Assembly (NCBI RefSeq): GCF_002954615.1
Contig: NZ_MSCJ01000003.1
Span: 1,116,001 to 1,180,000, forward strand
DNA: 64,000 nucleotides
Direction: 5' to 3'
DNA from: Photobacterium angustum
GTDB taxonomy: Bacteria; Pseudomonadota; Gammaproteobacteria; Enterobacterales; Vibrionaceae
Shown here: piece after piece, positions 57,210 through 64,000 of the stretch
Numbering within the stretch: the stretch's first letter is position 1
How the letters are laid out: the number at the start of each line of letters is the position of its first letter
Translations under genes and position numbers: made by a program
Notes under the pieces: model-generated
Told to the model about the DNA's origin: nothing
The model's input: the letters and a program-made list of their open reading frames with translations, nothing else
Database searches by the model: none

Positions 57210-57704
57210 TTAGAACTTTAAGTATTTCTTCATTGAACCAACGCTTTTTTCGCCAAGCCCAGTTACCTTTTCTAAATCTTTACTCGTTTTAAATTTGCCA
57301 TTCTTTTTACGGTAATCGACAATCGCTTTCGCTTTTGCTTCACCAATACCAGGAAGTGATGCTGCAAGCTCTGAGGCAGAAGCAGTATTCACATTAACAG
57401 CTTTAAGCTGCTTTTTAACTGCTGTTTTTGACTTTTTAGCTACATCTTTTTTACTATCAAGCTTTGATGATGTTGTCTTAAGATCTTTTTTAGTGTCACT
57501 AACTTTGGATGTAGATGCCTTTTTTGTCTTATCTGCTTCTTTCTTCGCAGACTTCTTCACCTTGGTAATACAATCCATTTTTTTCTGCTTATCTGCCTTA
57601 TATTTGGTTTCACATTTATTGATAAGCTTAGTGGTATCAGTGGTAGCAGCCTGAGATGTAAATGGCAGAATAAACGCAAGTGTTAATAATATTTTTTTAA
57701 ACAT
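57210..57704 (-). CDS. ComEA-like helix-hairpin-helix protein with Lys-rich linker
   Basis: 164 residues: signal peptide (1-20), a short region with two cysteines (31 and 45), a Lys/Ser/Thr-rich linker (about 50-100), and a C-terminal double helix-hairpin-helix (103-164; VNVNTASASELAASLPGIGE) of the ComEA type that binds DNA without sequence preference. Standard Vibrio ComEA is about 100 residues without the linker. Role in periplasmic DNA uptake is inferred. ATG 57704 has AAGGAGC 8 bases before it. Confidence 0.85.
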   Translation of the reverse strand: MFKKILLTLAFILPFTSQAATTDTTKLINKCETKYKADKQKKMDCITKVKKSAKKEADKTKKASTSKVSDTKKDLKTTSSKLDSKKDVAKKSKTAVKKQLKAVNVNTASASELAASLPGIGEAKAKAIVDYRKKNGKFKTSKDLEKVTGLGEKSVGSMKKYLKF

Positions 57705-58083
57705 AAGAAAAGCTCCTTTATAAATAATCCTGAGTAAATTAAAGACGATTGATACCAAAAAATAAAATAAAACATCATAAAGTGTATAAAACGGCGTTTT
57801 TATTCATCTTTTCGGCTTAAATCTATAAGCAAAGACTCTCCCCCCCTTTACTTATAGATTTATCTATATGTTTTTTAAGTAATTTATATAGAAAAAATAA
57901 AACATAGCATATTGTTTAATTTATGTTCAACACAGTGTTAGGTTATGCGACCTTGTTGGAATTATTACAATTATTCTTTACTAAGTTGCTATCTTTAACG
58001 ATAAAATAACTATCTTGTGGTCAGGTGAGTTAATAATTAACACCGTGCTATGATTCACGCTTCTAGCGTATAAAGGACTTTTG
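57705..58083. other. Divergent promoter region
   Basis: AT-rich with a C-rich patch near 57839. No gene. Promoters of the ComEA-like gene (left) and hydrolase (right) should lie here. Confidence 0.4.
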
Positions 58084-58893
58084 ATGACAGACAACATGCT
58101 TTTTTACAAAACATATCTACACCCTAGTAGTAAGGAATGGGTAGTGTTTGTGCATGGTGCCGGTGGCAGTTCAGCAATTTGGTACAAACAGATTAAAGCA
58201 TATAGACAACACTTTAATTTGTTACTCCTCGATCTTCGTGGTCATGGTAAATCCAATAACATGTTCAAAGACATGATCGCTAATCCCTATACCTTTAAAA
58301 GTGTGACAAAAGATATTGTTCATGTACTTAATCACTTGAAGATTCAATCAGCACACTTTGTCGGAATATCTCTAGGTACAATTATTATTCGTAACTTAGC
58401 AGAGATAGCACCAGATAGAGTTAAAACGATGATTTTGGGTGGTGCGGTGACACGTTTAAATACCCGCTCTCAAATTTTAGTGAAGCTAGGTAATATGTGT
58501 AAGCATATTATCCCTTATATGTGGTTATATCGTTTATTTGCCTATGTCGTTATGCCACAAAAAAATCAACGCGAATCTCGGCATTTATTCGTCAGAGAAG
58601 CCAAAAAATTATGTCAGAAAGAATTTAAGCGATGGTTTAAACTGGCAACAGAAGTAAACCCCATCATGAAGTATTTTAAAGAAAAAGAACTATCGATACC
58701 GACATTGTATTTGATGGGGGCAAATGACTATATGTTTATCAAGCCAGTAAAAGAAATGGTTCAACGTCATAAGTTTAGTTTTTTGACTGAATTAAAAGAT
58801 TGCGGGCACGTTTGCAACGTTGAAAGACCGGATGATTTTAATCAACACTCCATCGACTTTATTAAACAACACAAAGCCAGTTATACGGCTTAA
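58084..58893 (+). CDS. Alpha/beta hydrolase
   Basis: 269 residues with a complete catalytic triad: nucleophile Ser96 in FVGISLGT, Asp in LMGANDYMF and His242 in CGHVCNVERP; oxyanion loop HGAGGSS (24-30). The cap region (about 120-190) is strongly basic. ATG 58084 has AAAGGA upstream; a TTG one codon earlier is less likely. Substrate unknown. Confidence 0.88.
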   Translation: MTDNMLFYKTYLHPSSKEWVVFVHGAGGSSAIWYKQIKAYRQHFNLLLLDLRGHGKSNNMFKDMIANPYTFKSVTKDIVHVLNHLKIQSAHFVGISLGTIIIRNLAEIAPDRVKTMILGGAVTRLNTRSQILVKLGNMCKHIIPYMWLYRLFAYVVMPQKNQRESRHLFVREAKKLCQKEFKRWFKLATEVNPIMKYFKEKELSIPTLYLMGANDYMFIKPVKEMVQRHKFSFLTELKDCGHVCNVERPDDFNQHSIDFIKQHKASYTA

Positions 58894-58910
58894 CATTTTG
58901 ATTGTAAAAA

Positions 58911-58968
58911 AGGCATAACGCTGCTTATGATCTTTCCTCGATCTCCAAGTTCGTGTTATGCCATTTTC
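58911..58968. terminator. Inverted repeat between convergent hydrolase genes
   Basis: GGCATAAC (58912-58919) pairs with GTTATGCC (58955-58962) over a 35-base loop; T residues flank both sides. Possibly bidirectional. Confidence 0.5.
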
Positions 58969-58987
58969 GTTTCTGTTTACTTATGAA

Positions 58988-59806
58988 TTAGCGTTCAATG
59001 TGCTTCGCTAAGAAAGCTTCAAGTTGTTTGGTAACAAATTCAGGTTGTTCCAAGTTGCTAATATGCCCTGCCTCTGGGATCAAAACATACTCGCTATCTT
59101 TGATCTCATCATGCATCAACTGCGCTTCTAGTGGCGGACGCGGATTATCTTCCATACCTGATAAAATCAAAGTGGGTGCTTTAAGTTGCGCTATATCGTC
59201 AAACGTATCTCGACGACCAAACACCATTTTACCCACTTGTGCAATTGCTACTGCTTTATCACCTTTTAGAGAGGCTAAATGTTGTCTAAAACCATCAACA
59301 AGCTCTGGCGTATATTGCTCGGCTTGACGACGGAAAAATAAAGGAACAACACTATCAATAATCGCCTCAGGAATAGCCTGCTGCTCAATAATTGTATTTA
59401 ACATTGCAAAGTATTTAGCGTGTAATACTTCAGGCTCGTAACCTAAAAACGTATCCATCAATACTAATGCTGTAACACGTTGAGGTACTTTTATGGCAAG
59501 CTCTGCTCCCCACATGCCTCCCACAGATAAACCAATAAGCGAAAAGTTATCTATCTTAAGGTGATCAAGCAGTGCAATAACATCATCAGCGTAATCTCGC
59601 AGCGTACGCGTTTTTTCAGGTGCGACATCAGCCTGACCATGTGCCCATAACTCAGGCACAATACAACGATAATGCTGACTCAATGCCTCTATTTGTGGTT
59701 GCCACATTTTGCTGTCCCACAAATAGCTATGACCCAAAACGAGTACAGGGCCTGTACCTTGATCTAAATACGTTAATTTACGATCTTCAATTACATAACT
59801 TTGCAT
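58988..59806 (-). CDS. Alpha/beta hydrolase
   Basis: 272 residues, similar to 3-oxoadipate enol-lactonase and haloalkane-type hydrolases: HSYLWDSKMW oxyanion loop, Ser94 in IGLSVGGMWG, Asp in LSGMEDNPRP and His248 in EAGHISNLEQ. ATG 59806 has AAGGA upstream; earlier in-frame ATGs lack a ribosome site. Not similar in detail to the convergent hydrolase. Substrate unknown. Confidence 0.88.
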   Translation of the reverse strand: MQSYVIEDRKLTYLDQGTGPVLVLGHSYLWDSKMWQPQIEALSQHYRCIVPELWAHGQADVAPEKTRTLRDYADDVIALLDHLKIDNFSLIGLSVGGMWGAELAIKVPQRVTALVLMDTFLGYEPEVLHAKYFAMLNTIIEQQAIPEAIIDSVVPLFFRRQAEQYTPELVDGFRQHLASLKGDKAVAIAQVGKMVFGRRDTFDDIAQLKAPTLILSGMEDNPRPPLEAQLMHDEIKDSEYVLIPEAGHISNLEQPEFVTKQLEAFLAKHIER

Positions 59807-59842
59807 GCATATCCTTGTCATCATTTATACGTGATTCACACG

Positions 59843-61189
59843 CTATCTTACTGCATCTACTTCAAATTGATATTTTTTATCGATCAAGGCAAGACCCTTT
59901 CGATAAAAAATCCATGCGCTGCTCCCTGCTGCAAAATTACCAAGCATTGCTCCAGTAAATAGACCAGGAAGACCTGCAAGTTGCGATCCTATCCATAAAA
60001 TCGGTAGGAAACAGATAAACAAACGCCAAGCTGAAATAAATAATGCGCGCATCGGCATTGCTAGCGCATTACAAATCGATACCATAATCATACAAACACC
60101 CAATGCGCCTAGACTGATAGGAACGCGTGTTAAGTGCATTAAAAGCACTTGCTGTACTTTGACATCAGATGACAATAATGAACTTAATGGTGACGACAGT
60201 AAGAAAATGATGATCGCTATAATAAATTGCCATGCAAGAACAAAAGTGACGGCAATGTTTATCAAGGTTTTGATCCCTTGAATATCTCGTTTACCTAACC
60301 GCTTTCCTACCATCTGTGGCATCGACATAGTCAAAGCCAGTACGACTACGATAGAGAAAAATTCAATTCGCGAACCCAATGCCCAAGCTCCGACAGTAGC
60401 GGCACCAAAACCTGCGACTAATTTCGTCGCTAACATAGAAGAAACAGGAGGCAATAATTGACTCATCATAGCCGGAGCCATGATATGTCCCAGCTCTTTA
60501 ATCGACTGAATGATATTTAAGCCTACCCAATGAAAGCTTAACCACTTTTTTTTCATCACTAATGGGAAAACCACCAGCATACCAATAATAAATGCAGTGA
60601 TCGTTGCCCAAGCAGCACCATTAATACCCAGTCCGAATTTAAAGATGAACAACGGATCTAAAACAATATTCAATAAGCTTGTTACCATCATCATAGTTCC
60701 GGGTAACAAAGTATTACCATTGGAGCGACATAAGCTATAGGCAAAATACAACATAGATCCACACCATGCGCTCATTAGCCAAACAGGCCAATAAGTATCG
60801 ATGATGGGAAGTACCTTTTCTGGCGCATCAAGCAAGTGCATGATCACATCTCGGAGTAACCAAATAACACCGCAAAGTAACGCAATACCGATACCGCCAA
60901 CAAGCACAACTAAACCGCCGAGTTGTTGCGCTCTGACTTCCTCATTGGCACCTAACACTCGTGAAATCAATGCAGTAGTCGCAATACCTAAACCAACTTG
61001 AAGACCAATAACCACCATTTGCATTGGCAGTGTAAAGCCTTGAGCAGCGAGTGGAAGCACACCAAGCTGAGCGATAAAGGCACTATCTACAAGCTGAAAA
61101 CTCATCAGAGATAACACACCGAATAACATCGGCCATGTCATTTTAAAGAGGTCTAGAGTTAAAGTTCGAGTATTAGAAGATAGTTTCAT
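59843..61189 (-). CDS. MATE family efflux transporter
   Basis: 448 residues with about twelve hydrophobic segments. The first half has MSFQLVDSAFIAQLG and PLAAQGFTLPMQMV, typical of the NorM/DinF superfamily; the second half has GAWALGSRIEFFSIVVVLAL. It differs from the MATE protein at 5566 and belongs to another subgroup. Substrate unknown. Only 36 bases from the hydrolase gene on the same strand, so possibly cotranscribed with it. Confidence 0.9.
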   Translation of the reverse strand: MKLSSNTRTLTLDLFKMTWPMLFGVLSLMSFQLVDSAFIAQLGVLPLAAQGFTLPMQMVVIGLQVGLGIATTALISRVLGANEEVRAQQLGGLVVLVGGIGIALLCGVIWLLRDVIMHLLDAPEKVLPIIDTYWPVWLMSAWCGSMLYFAYSLCRSNGNTLLPGTMMMVTSLLNIVLDPLFIFKFGLGINGAAWATITAFIIGMLVVFPLVMKKKWLSFHWVGLNIIQSIKELGHIMAPAMMSQLLPPVSSMLATKLVAGFGAATVGAWALGSRIEFFSIVVVLALTMSMPQMVGKRLGKRDIQGIKTLINIAVTFVLAWQFIIAIIIFLLSSPLSSLLSSDVKVQQVLLMHLTRVPISLGALGVCMIMVSICNALAMPMRALFISAWRLFICFLPILWIGSQLAGLPGLFTGAMLGNFAAGSSAWIFYRKGLALIDKKYQFEVDAVR

Positions 61190-61226
61190 AGATCACTTCT
61201 CTTACTGATATAAGTTATTACGTAAA

Positions 61227-61256
61227 AACAAAAAATCCCCGCATGAGCGAGGATAA
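61227..61256 (-). terminator. Intrinsic terminator of the pyrophosphohydrolase-like gene
   Basis: ATCCCCGC (61235-61242) pairs with GCGAGGAT (61247-61254) with one G-T pair. T residues follow on the minus strand. It separates this gene from the downstream MATE gene. Confidence 0.75.
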
Positions 61257-61273
61257 TTTTTCTAATTATACAA

Positions 61274-61852
61274 TTAGCGGATAACAAGTTTGACCAAATC
61301 GGCAGGTCGATAATAAACCGATTTTAATACCTTACCTTTACGAATGATTTTTCCGTCAAGATCTACATCTTGAGCACACTTAGCAATAATATAATCACCC
61401 TTGGTGCTAGCCGTTAGTGCAACGCCCTGCTTTGCATAAAACGCTTCAGTATCAGCATATTCTTCAGCATTACGGCACACTTTACTCATATTGCTAGAGT
61501 GGACTTCATTCCAGCAAGCCATAAAATCAATACCTAGGCGCGCTGACATTTGCAAAAGAATATCAATTAAATAACTAATGCCGATATTATCTTCTACTTG
61601 TTTATCACCAAGGTGAACTAAGCGCCCCATTAACACATAAACAGAATCAACGATCGCATCAGCTTGCTCAACTAAAGAATCCGCTTCTGCTAGTTCTGTC
61701 ATTTCTTCAACAGCAAGTGATGTATGTAATGCGTCAGCTTGAGTATCAAGTGTTTGAGGTGATTCGATATCAAGATCGAATGTGGAACGAAACTCTCTAA
61801 TATCGCGGTAAAGATGATCAAAAAGAGGTTGGTCTAGCGCTGACAGTTTCAT
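61274..61852 (-). CDS. MazG/HisE-like nucleoside triphosphate pyrophosphohydrolase
   Basis: 192 residues. All-alpha NTP pyrophosphatase fold: EEMTE (49-53) and DAIVD (65-69) form the metal-binding EExxE plus DxxxD pattern, followed by a second helical pair and SNMSKVCRNAEEYA. Substrate unknown; house-cleaning of aberrant nucleotides is typical. ATG 61852 has AAGGA upstream; an in-frame TTG earlier is less likely. Confidence 0.83.
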   Translation of the reverse strand: MKLSALDQPLFDHLYRDIREFRSTFDLDIESPQTLDTQADALHTSLAVEEMTELAEADSLVEQADAIVDSVYVLMGRLVHLGDKQVEDNIGISYLIDILLQMSARLGIDFMACWNEVHSSNMSKVCRNAEEYADTEAFYAKQGVALTASTKGDYIIAKCAQDVDLDGKIIRKGKVLKSVYYRPADLVKLVIR

Positions 61853-62199
61853 TCGTTTTCCTTGTCTCAAATTATAATGGCCTAGTAATTAAAAATACGA
61901 CGTAAATAGTAACGATGAATATTTTTAATCAGACAACGAACAGAATACTAATCTAATCAGAGACTAGATACAAAACCAATTATGAAATCAGTTTTCGTTT
62001 GTTGCTAAAACCACCATTCCAATGATATGCCACGTAATTCCTATTGCTTATTAGTATAGAAATAATCATTGAATTTATGGGGGCAAGTGTAACAAAATGA
62101 CATCATGATATTGCGATATTAATACTTGATTGTTCATTAAAATAGATGAAAATCAGTTCGTTAATTTACAACCTATGGTTATTTATTTTGGACATTCAT
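61853..62199. other. Divergent promoter region
   Basis: No coding frame supported beyond an in-frame extension of ugpQ back to 62146, which lacks a ribosome site. Confidence 0.4.
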
Positions 62200-62922
62200 A
62201 TGATTGCAGGACACCGTGGTGCTCGCGCTGTTGCACCAGAAAATACATTGATTTCCATGAAAGCTGCCGCTGATGCAGGTGCAAAATGGATTGAGACTGA
62301 TACTCAACTTTGTGAAGATTTAGTTCCTGTTATTATCCATGACAAAAGCGTACGTCGATGTACGAATGGTTCAGGGAGTGTTCGCCATAAAACGCTACAG
62401 GAATTGAAACAACTTGATGCTGGTAGTTGGTTTTCACCAGAGTTTGCAGGAGAAACCATTCCAACGTTACATGAACTACTCGCTGCTTGTGATGAATATG
62501 GCCTTAATCTTAACCTTGAAATAAAGGTACATTACGAAGAAGAAGTGACCTTACAAGTTACCAAAACCATTGAAGCAATAAAAAATTATGGCTTTGATCC
62601 AGAACGTCTTATTTTATCCAGTTTTTCTTATAACGCGGTTAATCAGTGCCTAGAGCAATGGCCTGAAGTACGCCGAGGGTTAATTATTGAAGATTGGGTA
62701 CCTGATATTGAACGATTAGATGAGAAATTGAAGCTGTATAGTATCCATCTCGATCATCATCTTCTCAACGAAAAACTTGCAAAAGAAATTATCCATGCGG
62801 GTAAAGTACTGCAAATTTGGACAATGAATGATCCTAAAAAAGTAGCCAAATTTAATCGATGGGGCGTATCAACAATCATCACTGATGATCCAGCATTGTT
62901 AATTTCAGCACTTAACGACTAA
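62200..62922 (+). CDS. ugpQ: Glycerophosphodiester phosphodiesterase (cytosolic, UgpQ-like)
   Basis: Hydrolyses glycerophosphodiesters to glycerol-3-phosphate and an alcohol. 240 residues, a complete GDPD TIM barrel: AGHRGARAVAPENT (His5, Glu14), IETDTQ (Glu32, Asp34), the second catalytic His in VIIHDKS (His47) and LNLEIKVH for the metal-binding Glu. No signal peptide, so UgpQ-like rather than periplasmic GlpQ. ATG 62200 gives the family start. Confidence 0.93.
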   Translation: MIAGHRGARAVAPENTLISMKAAADAGAKWIETDTQLCEDLVPVIIHDKSVRRCTNGSGSVRHKTLQELKQLDAGSWFSPEFAGETIPTLHELLAACDEYGLNLNLEIKVHYEEEVTLQVTKTIEAIKNYGFDPERLILSSFSYNAVNQCLEQWPEVRRGLIIEDWVPDIERLDEKLKLYSIHLDHHLLNEKLAKEIIHAGKVLQIWTMNDPKKVAKFNRWGVSTIITDDPALLISALND

Positions 62923-62934
62923 CGCCTTTTCTGT

Positions 62935-62966
62935 ATAAGCGCTTATTTGCAAGCGCTTATCTTTTC
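62935..62966 (+). terminator. Intrinsic terminator of ugpQ
   Basis: ATAAGCGCTT (62935-62944) pairs with AAGCGCTTAT (62951-62960), followed by CTTTTC. Confidence 0.8.
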
Positions 62967-63207
62967 GCCTTATTTTAAAGGCAACACCATAATTCAAGCG
63001 ACATTTATGAATTTTTATATTCCAAAATAATACAAATAATTCTAATAGTAATCTGTATAAAATGTTTCAATATATGTAGGTAATATTAATACAATATGAA
63101 TGATATATTGGTAGTGATTATATGTGTTTGAAAATCACTCTATATTATAAATAACCGTAACTGAATAATATTGTCAAAAAATAATCAAAATCGGGAGAAA
63201 ACTCTTC

Positions 63208-64000
63208 ATGTCAGTATATGACACTATATGTATTATGGCGGCAATTGCGGTCTTTATTTCAATCATTAACCATAAAATTGGGCGTTTTCAAACAACAATT
63301 GCTATTACGGGTTGGTCTATCGCTATCTCTCTTATCCTATTAGCATTAACTAGCTTTGGTTATATTTCATTAAATAAAGAAAATGCCTTAATAGAGCTTA
63401 TTCAACATATAAAATTTGAAGACTTCCTATTAAAAGGTGTACTTGGTTTCTTATTATTTGCAGGCGCATTAAATATAGATTTAGACCATTTAAAAGACCA
63501 AAAATTTGAAATTACCTTTCTTGCTCTTGCCAGCACCCTATTTTCTACTTTTTTCATCGGCATCGTATTATGGTTAATCTTTAGCCTTATCGGTATTGAG
63601 CTCAACTTTATTTATTGCTGTTTATTTGGTGCACTTATCTCTCCAACTGATCCAATTGCTGTATTAGCAATTGTGAAAAAATTGAAAGCGCCACAACGTA
63701 TTTCTACTCAAATTGAAGGTGAATCATTATTTAATGATGGCGTCGGTTTGGTTATTTTCGTCACTATTTTTGAAGTTGCTTTTGGAAAAACAGCACCAAC
63801 TGTATCTGGTACTGCACTACTTTTCATTCGTGAAGCCTTAGGTGGTATTGCTTTTGGTGCAGTGTTAGGCGGTATCTTCCATTACCTCATTAAAGGTTCA
63901 AGCGATAATATGATGCGCTTAATCTTAACTATGCTTATTCCTACCTTTGGTTATGTATTAGGTGAACATTTAGAAGTTTCAGCCCCTCTTGCAATGGTTG
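63208..64000 (+). CDS. CPA1 family Na+/H+ antiporter, 3' end outside window
   Basis: Inner-membrane cation:proton antiporter of the NhaP/YjcE group. 264 codons are visible, about eight hydrophobic segments. CPA1 hallmarks are present: GALISPTDPIAVLAIVKKL with the ion-binding Asp, and EGESLFNDGVGLV. GGGAG lies about 10 bases before the ATG. The remainder lies beyond the right edge. Confidence 0.92.
   Translation, partial: MSVYDTICIMAAIAVFISIINHKIGRFQTTIAITGWSIAISLILLALTSFGYISLNKENALIELIQHIKFEDFLLKGVLGFLLFAGALNIDLDHLKDQKFEITFLALASTLFSTFFIGIVLWLIFSLIGIELNFIYCCLFGALISPTDPIAVLAIVKKLKAPQRISTQIEGESLFNDGVGLVIFVTIFEVAFGKTAPTVSGTALLFIREALGGIAFGAVLGGIFHYLIKGSSDNMMRLILTMLIPTFGYVLGEHLEVSAPLAMV

Noticed and set aside
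1..64000. tRNA, rRNA, prophage or intact insertion sequence
   Set aside because: No cloverleaf ends, rRNA stretches, integrase, phage structural genes or intact transposase with inverted ends were seen.

Overview
The window is AT-rich chromosomal DNA of a marine gamma-proteobacterium, almost certainly Vibrionaceae and most like Photobacterium or a close relative. Supports are the gene content (yibL, YaeQ, YceH, a DUF4144-like protein, murPQ with divergent murR, etfBA beside ETF-QO, msrPQ, two ToxR/CadC-like membrane regulators) and a secreted protease with a GlyGly-CTERM tail. The genus is an inference. No rRNA, tRNA, CRISPR array or intact insertion sequence was seen. The first and last genes are cut by the window edges.

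Layout. 0-7 kb: envelope and lipid genes (L,D-transpeptidase, acyl-CoA desaturase with a FabR-like operator), the MsrPQ periplasmic methionine repair pair and a MATE exporter. 7-10.3 kb: an accessory patch with a small outer-membrane barrel, a tandem decaying family of tiny Cys/His lipoproteins, a transposase relic and a ToxR-like regulator overlapping a one-helix partner. 10.4-19.7 kb: peptide transporter, the electron-transfer flavoprotein module (etfB, etfA, ETF-QO), pyruvate formate-lyase and a C13 (legumain-like) lipoprotein. 19.8-23.3 kb: N-acetylmuramate uptake and catabolism. 23.4-33.6 kb: acetyltransferases, a divergent TypA-like GTPase, a short-chain dehydrogenase, a dicarboxylate/amino acid symporter, the GlyGly-CTERM trypsin and a DMT permease. 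33.6-37 kb: a decaying accessory patch (lipoprotein, acyltransferase without a normal start codon, an intact and a dead copy of a tiny membrane protein). 37-50 kb: hemB, a GlcNAc/glucose-type PTS permease with divergent AraC regulator, several conserved small families, a response-regulator diguanylate cyclase, a second ToxR/CadC-like regulator and the QmcA/NfeD pair. 50-56 kb: phosphatase, unknown genes and a cobalamin assembly operon (cobU-cobC-cobQ). 56-64 kb: a nucleotidyltransferase-like protein with altered active site, a ComEA-like HhH protein, two hydrolases, a second MATE exporter, a MazG/HisE-like pyrophosphohydrolase, ugpQ and the start of a CPA1 Na+/H+ antiporter.

How genes work together: MurP imports and phosphorylates MurNAc, MurQ cleaves the lactyl ether, and MurR probably represses both from dyads in the shared promoter region. 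EtfAB collects electrons from acyl-CoA dehydrogenases and ETF-QO passes them to quinone; a dyad between the divergent genes probably co-regulates them. MsrQ feeds electrons to Tat-exported MsrP. CobU, CobC and CobQ contribute to corrinoid assembly. Many transcription units end in clear intrinsic terminators, which help fix operon limits and several start codons.
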